Shown: positions 23,876 to 34,363 of the stretch, piece after piece
How positions within the stretch are numbered: the stretch's first letter is position 1
How the letters are laid out: every line of letters begins with the position of its first letter
Assembly (NCBI RefSeq): GCF_932294415.1
Contig: NC_065542.1
Span: 42,249,942 to 42,313,941 of the forward strand
Reading direction: 5' to 3'
Length of the DNA: 64,000 nucleotides
Source: Quercus robur
Taxonomy: Eukaryota > Streptophyta > Magnoliopsida > Fagales > Fagaceae
Notes under the pieces: generated by a model
Database searches by the model: none
What the model saw: only the letters and a program-made list of their open reading frames with translations
What the model was told of the DNA's origin: nothing
Translations under genes and position numbers: made by a program

Positions 23876-23937
23876 CATCCAAAATCCTAAAAGTATTCAG
23901 GCGGGGCATATTGCCTCTCCATAGGTTCACCCACTAT
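23876..23937 (-). pseudogene. Exon-like fragment, possibly leucine-rich-repeat related
   Basis: The block is preceded by acceptor 'gtcaacag' and followed by donor 'gtactt'. The frame reads WVNLWRGNMPRLNTFRIL then DGGVRK. The 'GNMPRLNTFRI' pattern is similar to C-terminal repeats of RPM1/RGA-type NLR proteins, but the match is short and could be chance. It lies close to the clearer NLR fragment at 24332-24469. Confidence 0.25.
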
Positions 23938-24331
23938 ATAAACTGTTGACAGAACACAAGTCATCGAAATAAATAATGTTAATAATAATAGAACTTTGAA
24001 ACAATTCCAACAGTTTGGTTGCTTTGAAATCAATCAAATTGGCCAAGATTCTATAAATCTCAGAATTTTTATTATTATTATTAGAAAACTTTAGAAAGCC
24101 AAAAGCTTTGCTAAAGTGAGCCCCATTCAATTATATACACTGGTTCCTATATTTTTGAAATCCAAAAGAAATAATTCATTCTTTTTTCAAAAAATTGTAT
24201 TGAAATCAATAAATGATAGAGAATAGAATTCTAAAAAGTTCACGTTCTCTCATTTTCAACTGTTTTCTCAGCTAGCAAACAAAAATTCAATACAAAAAAA
24301 AAAAAAAAAAAAAGGTATATAGAATGCGTAC

Positions 24332-24469
24332 CCTCAGTGATATGTGCGATCTTGTCCCAATCCTGACCGGTTTCCTTTTCGCATCTTCTCTGTAACTCGG
24401 GACAACGCCTAATCTCCAGTATTTGTAAAGACGAGAGATCGCGCATCTCATCAGGCAGTGATTTCAGAC
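24332..24469 (-). pseudogene. Fragment of the C-terminal LRR of an NLR disease-resistance gene
   Basis: The minus-strand frame reads GLKSLPDEMRDLSSLQILEI then RRCPELQRRCEKETGQDW then DKIAHITE. This is the usual end of plant RGA-type CC-NBS-LRR proteins (last LRR, then 'C-ETG-DW-KIAHI'). It begins after an AG acceptor (24470-24471) and ends at a donor 'gtacgc'. NBS and upstream LRR exons are absent. The frame continues open past both splice sites for a short way. I regard it as a captured or relic fragment inside the larger transposon-like region. Confidence 0.65.
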
Positions 24470-24634
24470 CTATTTTTGTTTCTAACGAAGAAACAAACAT
24501 CAAACGGTCGAAACCATTTAAAAACAAAAAACAAAAACCCCAGAAAAATATAGAAAGAATCTTCAAACTCTAGAATAAGCAAAGAGAAAAACGATTCCTA
24601 CAAGTAGAGAGAGAGAGAGAGAGAGAGAGCTTAC

Positions 24635-24720
24635 GATTGATGAGGGAGGCGTGAGGTTGAGAGCACGACGGCGAGATTAGGGATCAGGAGCTAGGTTGAG
24701 AGTGAGCTAGGTTGAAATGG
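24635..24720 (-). other. Possible leader exon of the captured-fragment transcription unit
   Basis: On the minus strand a non-coding, C/T-rich stretch ends at a strong donor ('caatc' then 'gtaagc') at 24635/24634, followed by a CT microsatellite. Its position upstream of the NLR and VPS25 exon fragments on the same strand suggests a first untranslated exon. This is inference only. Confidence 0.25.
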
Positions 24721-24741
24721 GTTCAATTCTGTTTTTCAATT

Positions 24742-25086
24742 TAGTGTGTGTTTGTATTCAGCTTATGCATTTCCAACTGCGTTTTGTTCCTTCTTTCTTT
24801 TTCTTTTTCTTTTTTTTTTTTTTTTCTTTTTTTTTTTTTGGTTTTCACGCGTTTTGGAGTATTGCGGTTACTGTTCAATGAACAGTAACCGCAAATGTTG
24901 ACTTTCTGCAGTGAACAGTGCATATATGCACTGTTCACGGACCCACAAATTTCATTTTTTATCAATTTTTTCATTAAAAATGGGTCCCACAGCACTATTC
25001 ACACATTTAAAAATTATTTTGCTACAGTGTTTTCAGTTTTCAGTTTTCAGTTTCAGCAAAATAAGTTCTATCCAAACACACCCTAG
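24742..25086. mobile_element. MITE-like copy 4
   Basis: Inverted ends 'gtgtgtgtttgtattcagct' and, reverse-complemented, 'agggtgtgtttggatagaac' bound an interior with a palindromic 'cggttactgttcaatgaaca' region. It shares 'aaaaatgggtcccacagcac' and 'atttaaaaattattttgcta' with copy 3. Confidence 0.6.
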
Positions 25087-25107
25087 GGTTTTTTCCAATT
25101 TATAGCA

Positions 25108-25535
25108 AGCCTAGAGCTACGTTTGCTAAAACGCAGCTTGAACATATCTGGAGCTGCGTTTACCCAAACGCAGCTCTAAAAATGTTAAGCTGCGTTTATT
25201 AAACGCAGCTTCAGACATTTTGAAGCTGCATTTAATCAAACGCAACTTCATATCAGTTTAAGCTGCGTTTTTTAAACGCAGCTCAGGGACATATTGAAAA
25301 AAAAAAAAAAAAAAAAAAAAATCTCAGGATGGCTCTAAAGCAGCGTTTTTGAAAACGCAGCTTCATTCCTACCCACCTAAACGCAGCTCCAACATCAAAA
25401 AAAGCAGCTTCAGAGCTGGTTTATTGCCGGGTTTAATAAACGCAGCTACACGACCACTGATAGAGCTGCGTTTTACAAAAACGTAGCTCAAACAGCACCC
25501 TGAAGCTGCGTTTTTAAAAAACGCAGCTCCAAAAC
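25108..25535. repeat. Subterminal repeat array (right)
   Basis: There are more than ten 'agctgcgttt' or 'aaacgcagct' words, many as head-to-head pairs around 'taaac' or 'tttaa', with a poly-A run in the middle. It mirrors the array at 19278-19660. Confidence 0.75.
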
Positions 25536-25540
25536 TATAG

Positions 25541-26903
25541 TAATTCTTTTCCCATATATAGTAAATACAACTATAATTTTTCCACATTTACAAATATATG
25601 CTAATAAGTAATAACTAGAATGTAGTTGCTTCTAAAATAATGTAGTTGAAATTATATTATTTGAATTAACTTGATAGAATAATTTTTATTTATGAACTTA
25701 TAAGAATTAGATTCACCAACTTGTATTGTTAAAAAATTACATATAACTTTACTACAAAATGAATTATTTATACAATCAATTAATTACAATTTTAAATTTA
25801 TTAATAAACTTACGTAATCCAATTTCAACTCTGTATAAGATTATAAGTATATTTTAAATATTTATACATATTTACAACATATACACACTTTAATTGAGCC
25901 TCATAATTGCGAGCTTGTTTACAAGCACATAATATGTTTGAGCTCAACTTCTTTAATAATCAAACGCAAACTAAAGCTGAAACTTGGGGTTTCTAGCAAA
26001 AAAGAATATAAACAAGGTCAAATCTGAAATAAACAATTTGATTTATTTACACTCATCCATGAGAATTTGTCCATATATGTCAAGTAGTATTTATTACACA
26101 CTTGTGGCACACAATTTTACATGCAAAAATTGCACTTTTGCACGTGTAAAAATATGTGCAACAAGGTGCGTGAAACTAGATATTTTCCATATATGCCACC
26201 CAGCTGGGGCATGCAGAATATAATATTTGAAGGTGTACTGTATAGTGACTTCATTAAAAAAGCCCAATAACACAAGGTATACTAATGTAACCCAGCAACT
26301 AAACTGGGCTTTGCAAAGAACTTTTCTTTCTCTAGGCCGACCACTCCTAGAAGGATTTGTTTTTGGACCTTTGAGCTGTCTTTATTTTGTTTATCTTATT
26401 TGGAAATTAGTCTCGAGTCTTGACTTATTACCCAAAAAAGAAAAAGTGCCAATGGAATGGATTGACAGACATTGAGAATCAAAACCAGGCACCTTTGCAG
26501 TTTACTTGGCGTGATTGTTGGAAACTCGAATCTGTTTTTCGACTCTTTCTTGTATTTGGCAGGGTATGCAAATTTGATGTTTCTTTTAGTTATGAACAAA
26601 TCAAAAGATTTTGATTGACTTTCTCAAAAAAAAAAAAAATTGATTGATTTTGAACTGTCATATGCTCATTGACTGAAAGAAGGGCCACGTTGCATTGGCA
26701 CAGTGCCAGCTGAGGATGTAGACATCTAGCGAAACCCCGCCATACATTAATAAGAATTCGATGAATTACATATTCTCTTCAATGCTACTAAAACAACAGA
26801 AGTACACATGAAGCCCACATACCTAAGGGGTGAAAAGAATTGACAGTACAAAGAATCATCACAGAAATAAAAACTCTGAAAACATATCAAGCATATATGC
26901 GCA
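25541..26903. other. Intergenic stretch downstream of the isomerase gene
   Basis: No gene is visible. The last few hundred bases before 26904 probably include the 3' UTR of the minus-strand isomerase gene, but I could not mark a polyadenylation site with confidence. Confidence 0.45.
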
Positions 26904-29695
26904 TCAGAGGCCTGCGGAAACTAATCCATGCAATGTGACAATGCCAATTACTATATTTTGATTATCTATGACGGGCAAAAATTGCACAGGGGATGGTGGC
27001 GCTTCCATCTTCTTCATGGCATCCACGGCCATTGCATCTGGACTGATGGTTCTTGGCTTCCTGATATATAACCAAAAAGGTTATTAGCAATTTGTAGTTT
27101 GTCTTTATCACTCTCCATCTCAGTCTTCCTAGATGCGTGTTTGTGTGTGAGAGAGATAATGTATCTTCTCCCAAAGAATGCTCAACCATTTCTTCAAGAT
27201 TTTAATCAAGAGTAGTTTCCAAAAGGATTCAAATATATCTTTTTAGTCTCCAATCACAATTGGCCAAATTTGACAAATTTAATGAGCAATAAGAAACATC
27301 CAAAAAATTAAGCAATATTTAAAAAAATAGCCGAGCCCTCATAACTGGTGGTTGCAATATTGACAATATATAGATATAAGAAGCTAAATTTATTTTCCTT
27401 ACGTTACCTGTTGCACATTTCTCCCACTGTTAGCTTAAAAATGCCTTCTCCACTAGCCTTAAGTGTGCGCCGCAGATCACCATCAGTAAATGTACCAATC
27501 AGGTGATACTCTTCATCTATGACGAGAAGGCACCCACATCCTTTACTCGTTAGCTCCACTAACTGGTCCATTATTAGATCTCCTTCCCTGCAAACTGGAA
27601 GCTCTTCTTGCTTCTTCATAACATCTTTTACCTGCACCATCATATAAGCCATACCCATCAATACGCAAGTCCAGTATTCCTTACAGGTTTAAAGCCTAAA
27701 ACAATAAAATAGTAACAACTTGCACAGATTTACTAGAATATCCAAAGAAGAAATTCAAGCCAGGTTGCCATGAACACAAACAATGCAAGTATGCAGCCAT
27801 CTTCTACCATCAGCAGCCAGCTTCAAAAAGCCCACCTCCCCACACAGGCACCATCACTACCATACCAAGCCAATGCTAACCCAAACCACCACCCATCACA
27901 TTCATGTCGACAAGGTATGTGCTCTGTCTAATAGTAACTACTACCAGACAAATGTTACTCATTACTGCATATCAGATGAATATGTCAACTTTCATCCTTC
28001 CTAGATTCATTTAGGCTAAGGAGGATAGAAAAGTAAGAGAAAAGAAAATGTGAGGTTTAAAAGGGGGAAAAAAAAGACGAAAGAAGAGATTAATATTTTC
28101 CATAACAAGTGTTTAAGAGGAAGGATATAAAAGTGGAAAGAAAACAAAGCATCTTGTATTAAATTACTCCTTGTATTGAATTGTTTTGAATGAAATGGTA
28201 TCAAATCACCCATGTAACACATTTCCTCTCCTATTTTTCTCACATTTTGGGAAGCTTAGAAATGGTGAACTTACAGAAAATAAGCTCTCCTTTTTTTTCC
28301 TTTCCACATTTATACTCTACCAAACAAAAAGAAAATACCAATCCATCATTCATTTTCTGTCTACCATTTTTTTAAAACACATTCCAGAGTCCCCACCAAG
28401 GTTTTCTAACAACTGAGAATTGTCTTCAACCAAAAAAAAAAAAAAAAAAAAATTGCAACCAGAAAATTCAACCCAGCCTTAACAGAATTATCACAATTAC
28501 CCAAATCAAAGCCAATTGATCACTCATTTCATCAAGAACAACCCAACAAAATATAATACCCAATCATTAACAACAACCACCACCAGGCCCTAATCCCAAA
28601 TTTTGGGGTCATCTTTGAGGACGCCCCAACATGTATCGGTAGTAGATCCATTTATAACAAAGTAACTTAAAATTTTACAATGGCATTAACCTATTGCAAG
28701 TCTGCAACCCAACCCTCCTTTTTTTACAAACTTGGGCTAAAACACACACACAAGCAGAGTTAAATACCCAATGATTAACGATTCAAAATCAGCATCATAT
28801 GGGAAAAACCAATTAAATCTACGCTAAATGAATTGAATACTCATATTGTCTAAAACAATCCATAATCAAAATCAAGCTATTAAGAAATGGTGAATTTATT
28901 CATAAGGCCATGATTCTAACGTTGTCAAAATCAATCCAACAAATACTAATATGCAAACATTCACGTATAAAATAAAATAAAATAAAAACAAATAAATATT
29001 TGCAAAAAATTGAAAAAGTAGATTGATATGAAAACCCTAACTAACTAACTAACTAACCTGACCTTGAAAATGAGAGACTTGCCGATCCGGCCGGCGGGGT
29101 GATTCGCAGCGTACTCTTCCTTGGTCAAGTTCCTCGCCGCCATGAGCGCAATAGCGATCGTATCACCGAAAACCATCTGGATCGCGGTGGAAGTGACCGG
29201 AGCGAGATCGAAGGGGCACAATTCTCGCTCCAGAGGCAAATGCACGTTCATGTCACACAGGGCAGCGAGCGCATTGCCCTGAATGGAGGTGAGGGAGATC
29301 AGGTAGGCGCCTTTAGCGCGAACGCAAGGGACGAGGCGGAGGAGCTCGTCGGTGTTGCCGGACTTGCTGAAGAGGACGACGACGTCGGAGGAGGAGAGAA
29401 TGCCGATGTCGCCGTGGAGGGCGTCGACGGGGGAGAGGAAGGCGGAGCGGATGCTGAGGGAGACGAGGGTCTGGGAGATCTTGTTGGCGACGAAGCCGGA
29501 CTTGCCGACGCCGGAGAAGAAGATGGTGCCGGAGGAGGAGAGGAGGGTGCGAGTGAAGGCTAGGGTTTGCGGGAGAGAGAGGTTTTGGAAGAAGAAGTTG
29601 AGGTGGCTTTGTTGAGATTTGAAGAGATCGAGGAGGGTAGTTTCGTCAATTTTAGAGTCTGAAGAAGATGATAGATAATGTGGAAGAGAACCCAT
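26904..29695 (-). CDS. SETH3: Arabinose-5-phosphate isomerase (SIS + two CBS domains)
   Basis: This enzyme interconverts D-ribulose-5-phosphate and D-arabinose-5-phosphate, the first step towards KDO, a sugar of pectin rhamnogalacturonan II. Three exons join in frame: 29063-29695, 27408-27631 and 26904-27060, all with GT-AG borders, giving 337 aa. The SIS domain spans about 45-180, with SGVGKSG (61-67), LHGDIG (93-98), SKSGNTDE (110-117) and NHPAGRIG (198-205). Lys65, Glu117, Glu156/158 and His199 correspond to the residues considered catalytic in bacterial KdsD. Exon 2 opens the first CBS domain ([13 protein letters not shown], then [12 protein letters not shown]). Exon 3 finishes the second CBS domain ([13 protein letters not shown]). 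The ATG at 29695 gives MGSLPHYL, as in plant homologues; the frame is open further upstream but unlike the family. All key residues are present, so I expect it to be functional. Intron 1 is 1431 bp and intron 2 is 347 bp. Confidence 0.93.
28568..28655. repeat. SINE/LINE-tail-like sequence in isomerase intron 1
   Basis: 'aacaaccaccaccaggccct' followed by 'aatcccaaattttggggtca' resembles a dispersed plant retroposon end that usually reads 'caagccttagtcccaa...ggggtcggct'. It is degenerate and its borders are unclear. Confidence 0.3.
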
Positions 29696-29716
29696 TTTTG
29701 TTTGAATGAGAACTCT

Positions 29717-29745
29717 GTGAGAGAGAGAGAGAGAGAGAGAGAGAG
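29717..29745. repeat. GA/CT microsatellite in the 5' leader of the isomerase gene
   Basis: About 14 GA dinucleotides (CT on the gene strand) lie 20-50 bases upstream of the start codon, probably in the 5' UTR or core promoter. CT-rich leaders are common in plant genes. Confidence 0.8.
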
Positions 29746-30021
29746 GTGGTTTTGTATTGAAATATAATAATATTTTTATGGTTTTGGGTATGGGTTTGGC
29801 TTTGTTTGGTTTTCGCGGTATGAGGGAGCGTCGGTGGAAGGGATCAATTATTATATTTATATTTGTGTTGGGAGAATGGAGAGCCAAGACATGGGCTACT
29901 CATGGTTGTGCTTTGCAGTGTGGTTTGTTCTGGCAAAGCACATGCCGACATGCACACACACCAGAAAGGACTGTGCTTTGTAGACTGAAGGTAAAAACTA
30001 TATACCAACGAGGCAAAGCAA

Positions 30022-31153
30022 GGGAAAAATGGGCAGTTTTTCCTTAATTTACAACCAATTATGAACCAAAATGGTTTTTTTTTTTTGGATCCAGAAGCAA
30101 AATGGTTTTATTTTTGCAATTTAACACCATTTTAGGAACAATTTTGTTAATCAGTATGTTTTCAAAACTATTTAGGAAACTAGCATCTGGAGTCTTAAAA
30201 GATCCCGAGTTCATTATATAAATCGAGTATTAAACACTCGAATTCTAAGCTGAGGTGGAGCAAATTATCCACGTAGAACTCGAGTTTCATAGAGTTGTAA
30301 GAAAAAATGTATAGACTACAAAGTAAAGAAGAAACGTACAAGCTACAGAAGAAGGAGTCAAAAAGAAGAAGAATTTGACCGAGGAAGAAGAAGAACCTCA
30401 ACAACCAAACTCATTTCTCAAAAACCTAAACCCAAAAAAAAAAAAAAAATACTCATTCCTCCAACACAAATCAAAACACAACCTCACAGTAGTTTCGATC
30501 TCAGAGCATGCGTTGCTGGGTTTTGATGATGTAATTGAGCAAAGTTGATCTTCCTCTTTGTCCGTGCGTTGCTGGGTTTTTCTTTACTCTTCCTCTCCGT
30601 CGATCTTCCTCTCCATCCATTGCTGGGTTTTTCTTTGCTTTGTTTGCTGTCTTTCTTTGTTGCTATGTTTGTTGTGTTTATCGAACTCGAGTCTTAAAGA
30701 CTCGAGTTCCACGTGTATAATTTTTCCACCTCAGCGTTGCCAGCACATGGAACTTGAGTCTCTAAAACTTAAGTTACTACAATGAACTCAAGTCTAACAA
30801 ACTCGAGGTGCTAATTTCCTAAATAGTTTAGAAACGTTGCTAACTAACAAAATTGTTAGCAAAATGATGTTATTTTGCAAAAAAAAAAAAAATCCCAGAA
30901 AATGTTTCTATTTTGAAACTATTTAGCAAAAAATCTCTATTTTTAAAACTTGATTTGTCAAAATTGAGTTGCAACCGGAACTCAATATTAACAATGTCGA
31001 GTTCTATGCATATTTTGCGGATATCAAGTTTTATACATAACTCGATTTTGTTAAAATCGAGTTTAAAAAACAATGACATTTTGCTAAATAGTTTCAAAAC
31101 AGTGACATTTTGCTATATAATTTGTAAATTAGGACAAATGCCCATTTTCCCCT
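30022..31153. mobile_element. MULE-like element with long inverted ends
   Basis: The left end 'gggaaaaatgggcagttttt' and the reverse complement of the right end 'aggggaaaatgggcatttgt' both continue into 'cctaatttacaa' or 'ccttaatttacaa', giving inverted ends of 30 bp or more with further imperfect pairing inside. The flanks 'gcaaagcaa' (30013-30021) and 'acaaagcaa' (31154-31162) match at 8 of 9 bases, as expected for a 9-bp Mutator-type TSD. The interior has several 'ctcgagtt' and 'aactcgag' words. No transposase is visible. Confidence 0.6.
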
Positions 31154-31221
31154 ACAAAGCAATGCCATATACTTTCTAAAATTGGTTGGAATGGTGTAAC
31201 TCTTAGAGATAACGCATAACC

Positions 31222-31222
31222 T

Positions 31223-31254
<32 letters not shown>

Positions 31255-31291
31255 CTTTTTCTTCTTTATTATTATTATTATTATTATTATT
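31222..31291. repeat. (TTG)n and (TTA)n microsatellites
   Basis: About eleven TTG/GTT triplets (31222-31254) are followed after a short T/C run by about nine TTA triplets (31265-31291). Confidence 0.9.
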
Positions 31292-31359
31292 GTAGAGAAA
31301 GATAACCCATAACTTGCTATTGGATTACATGTGCCAATTTTTAATTTTCATACCCACCA

Positions 31360-31839
31360 ATATTATTTACTATTTAATCCGTAAACTCATTTTTATGTAT
31401 TATTTTAAACTACAAAAACTTGAATTTAAATAATTAATCGATGATATAACTATTGATCTTTGATTGTCTTGAAATTTTGCAAGCATGAAGAATATACGAA
31501 GATAGTGCAATCCAACAATAAATTTGTCAAAATTCATATCGAATTAAAAAAAATATAGGGTGATGTAACATTACTTAAAGTTACATCAAGTGTAATTTAA
31601 ACCTAACTCTTTTAAAACATATTAATATTGATCTTTGATTATCTTAAAATTTTGCAAGCATGAAGAATATACGAAAATAGTGTAATCCAATAGTAAATTT
31701 GTCAAATTTCACATCCAATTAAAAAAAATATTGGGTGATGTAATATTGCTTAAAGTTACATCAAGTATAATTTAAACCCAATTCTTTTAACATATATTAA
31801 TATTTTAATAAATATTTTTTTACAAACTTTGTTGTAGCT
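31360..31839. repeat. Dispersed AT-rich repeat, one and a half units
   Basis: A block containing 'attgatctttgattgtcttg' and 'ttttgcaagcatgaagaata' is repeated with an offset of about 175 bases (from 31453 and from 31628). Each is followed by 'gtgatgtaa' and 'aaagttacatcaagt'. A third related copy starts at about 50024 beyond the two retrotransposons. Confidence 0.7.
31835..31839. repeat. TSD of the Tat-type retrotransposon (left)
   Basis: 'tagct' precedes the LTR at 31840 and is found again at 45625-45629 after the 3' LTR. Confidence 0.85.
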
Positions 31840-32025
31840 TGTTGAGGTCTAAAAAAAGGTCATAATAAAAGGAAGGCCCAGAGGATCCTGAAGCCCAGAA
31901 AAGAAAGAAGCATCCAAAAAAGAGACCATGGCAAAGTATAAAGAAGCAAGGATCCTCAATAAGCGCAGATCCCTTCAAGCACAAATAAAAAGGAAGACTG
32001 GGACAGATCGATAGAAAGAAGACAG

Positions 32026-32071
<46 letters not shown>

Positions 32072-33043
32072 AAGAAAACAAAAGAACGCAAGCAACCTCT
32101 CATGGCACAAACAGAAGAGGCCTCGGGGAACCAAGACAGGGAAGAAGAATGATAACAAAACGATTTTTAAAAAGGCAGAACAGGATTCCGGCCAAATAGG
32201 AAAGAAACGGAAAAGTAGAAGGCGCCAGAAGTGGGGATGCTGAGAAGGGCATACCTCAGCACGTCCCAAAGAGGATGGCTAACCAGAAACTTTCGAAGGA
32301 ATCAGAACCAAGAGAAGGAAAGAATGAGAGAAAACGGAAAAGGGACTTACCGAGACGATGGGGACAGAACATGCTCTGTTTGCAAAAGAACAAAACAGGG
32401 GAACCAACGGTTCCCCGGGACGCCCAGAAAACTCCATTATAAAAGGAGGGGATGAGTTGTGAAGAAGGCAACGAGAAAAAAAGAAAGAAACGCAAGAAAG
32501 AAGAAATTCTCTAGGGAAAACTATCAGAAAAATCTGTGTAGAAAGAAAATACTAAGGGAAAAACAAATACTGCTTCCCGATATCCTGTAAAGGCCACTAT
32601 TGCACATACTCGGATTCAACGAGAATCAAACTTTGCAAGTTTTGAAAGCTGAAATAGCCATTCAAGACTGCAATTTTTGAGCTTGATTGGACCTTGTATC
32701 ACGTCCTAGTGAGCTTTCTGTAATCAAACAGATAATGTATTAATGAAATACTGTTTCATAATTCCCAGGATCCCCACAGCACTTTTTTTTTTTTTTTTTT
32801 TTTTTTTATCGTCTTGCTAATCCTGTTTTTCTTTCCTTCTGAACTTACGTTGTCAATTTTTGGCACTCTTCGATATCCTTGTTTGTCATTTTTCTATATA
32901 TTGTCAGAAGTATTCTCTGCATTCACTTGATTCTTAAACAGCTCGTTAGCTGCGGTGAGTCAAGGCCCGGTCCACCAAATCCTTCCTTTTCACTCAGGCC
33001 CGGGATCCTTGGGCCTGAGTATCCCGAAAAAGGCACTCTCACA
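31840..33043 (+). repeat. 5' LTR of the Tat-type element
   Basis: 1204 bp. A TATA box 'tataaaag' lies at 32438-32445. Compared with the 3' LTR it lacks about 93 bp near its start and has a much longer A run (about 32028-32069). It ends just before the primer-binding site. Confidence 0.9.
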
Positions 33044-33045
33044 TT

Positions 33046-33066
33046 TTGGCGACTCCGCTGGGGACT
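33046..33066 (+). other. Primer-binding site of the Tat-type element
   Basis: 'ttggcgactccgctggggac' begins three bases after the 5' LTR. Its complement ends in a tRNA-like '...tcgcca', as expected for minus-strand priming. I do not assign the tRNA species. Confidence 0.7.
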
Positions 33067-33104
33067 GGGCAAAGAAGAAGGAAGAAACAACCCTTTCACA
33101 GAGA

Positions 33105-34351
33105 ATGCCTCCAAGACAAAGAAACAGCAAAGGAACTAATGTGCCACCTACGGCTTCTGAGCCTGTAGGAGAAAACGAGGAAGTCTCCAGGCAAGGAGGT
33201 GGGATACCCTTGGTAGAACAGGAGGTTGTGTCAGAACAAAGACACGCAAGACAGGAACCAGACCTAATGGCCAGGATGACAACAATGTTAAAGGATCTGG
33301 AGCAAGAAGTTCGTCTTCTCAAAGAAGGCAGGACACAGGAAATTAGAGACAATATTCCCCCTACTGGCCACCAAGATGGGGCACAGCCAGAAGGAGGGTC
33401 AGCAATGGGAGGAAGAGCCAACCCTCAGTACTTGACACTGGCAGACGTCAATGCCCTCCTGGAGTAAGAAAGGGAAAAACTCTCAGGGATCCCCAAGCAA
33501 TTCTCTCGGGATCCCCCGTTCCCTCCAGAACTTCTTGGCAAACCATATCCTAAGGGATACGAACCCCCAAAGTTCCATCCTTTCGATGGGAGGAATGGAA
33601 GTGCCGTGGAACATGTGAGCAGGTTTGTCCACACTATGGGCCCCTATGCAGGAGCAAAAAATTATGTCTAAGGGAATTTGCCAAATCCTTAGTGGATAGG
33701 GCATACACTTGGTACACCACGCTGAGACCCGGGTCCATCAAGACCTGGGATGAGATGATGGAAAAATTCTACGCCAAATATTACCCTGGTGAAGACAAAA
33801 TCACTTTCCAGAACCTGCAAATGGTGAGGCAGAGACCTGGAGAAGATCCTGTTCAATTCATTAAAAGATTCGAAGATGTGTCCCTAGACTGCTATGGAGA
33901 CCATGAAGAAAAGGAGCTCGTGGAAACCTGTATAACCAACATGCTTTTTGATTACAGGCTCAACCTTGAAAATTTATGTATCACACAGTTTGCTGACCTG
34001 CTACAGAGAACCAGAAGGACGGCGCAAACCATGAGAACAAAAAGGCTGCCCGCGTCCTAAGCTATGACAGCATCAGCAGGAGAGAAAAGGAAGAGACCAG
34101 ATGGGAAGGTGTTTAAGGAACCACCGGTGATCCCATGCACAGCTGAGGAGTTAAGCCATGTCCTAGACAAATGGATTGGAGATGGGGTTGTCAGGCCATT
34201 CACTGTGTCCAGGCCACCAACCGAAGAAGAAAGGAAGAATCCTTTATTTTGCAGAATCCATAATTATGTGAAGCACTCCACTAAGGACTGCTGGACCCTT
34301 CGCAGACTCTTCCACAAAAAGTTGAGAGAAGGAACCTTGGAACTCACTTAG
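33105..34351 (+). pseudogene. gag remnant of the Tat-type retrotransposon
   Basis: The reading frame starts at the ATG at 33105, shortly after the primer-binding site. A polar, basic N-terminus is followed after a stop (33465) by a retrotransposon gag core around 33692-34000, with the aromatic motif AYTWYTTLRPGSI and the segment RQRPGEDPVQFIKRF. A knuckle-like CX13C segment (CRIHNYVKHSTKDC) lies near 34250-34300. Further stops lie at 34058 and 34349. The frame changes between the two halves near 33650-33665, next to an A run. The product would not be made as one protein. Confidence 0.8.
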
Positions 34352-34363
34352 AAGGAGCCAGAA

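Larger units (their letters stand above)
19266..25540 (-). mobile_element. Putative gene-capturing (Pack-type) CACTA-like transposon
   Basis: Both margins carry dense clusters of the motif 'agctgcgttt' and its complement 'aaacgcagct', at about 19278-19660 and about 25108-25535. This resembles subterminal repeat arrays of plant CACTA (En/Spm) elements. The roughly 5.4 kb between them encodes no transposase that I can see. On the minus strand it holds exon-like fragments of unrelated host genes bounded by consensus splice sites (see separate entries). The exact termini are not clear: the left starts near 'cacaaaaaaaaaagg', and I did not find a matching CACTA end or a 3-bp TSD on the right. Two MITE-like insertions (21305-22640, 24742-25086) lie inside. 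The alternative is two separate small elements flanking unrelated pseudogenes. Confidence 0.5.

Noticed and set aside
25108..25535. CRISPR-like spaced repeats ('agctgcgttt' words)
   Set aside because: The words are in mixed orientation with irregular spacing, in a plant nuclear context and mirrored at 19278-19660. Transposon subterminal repeats explain them.
29099..29615. Plus-strand open frames of 154 and 87 codons opposite isomerase exon 1
   Set aside because: They are antisense shadows of the GC-rich SIS-domain exon. The minus-strand protein matches the family throughout.
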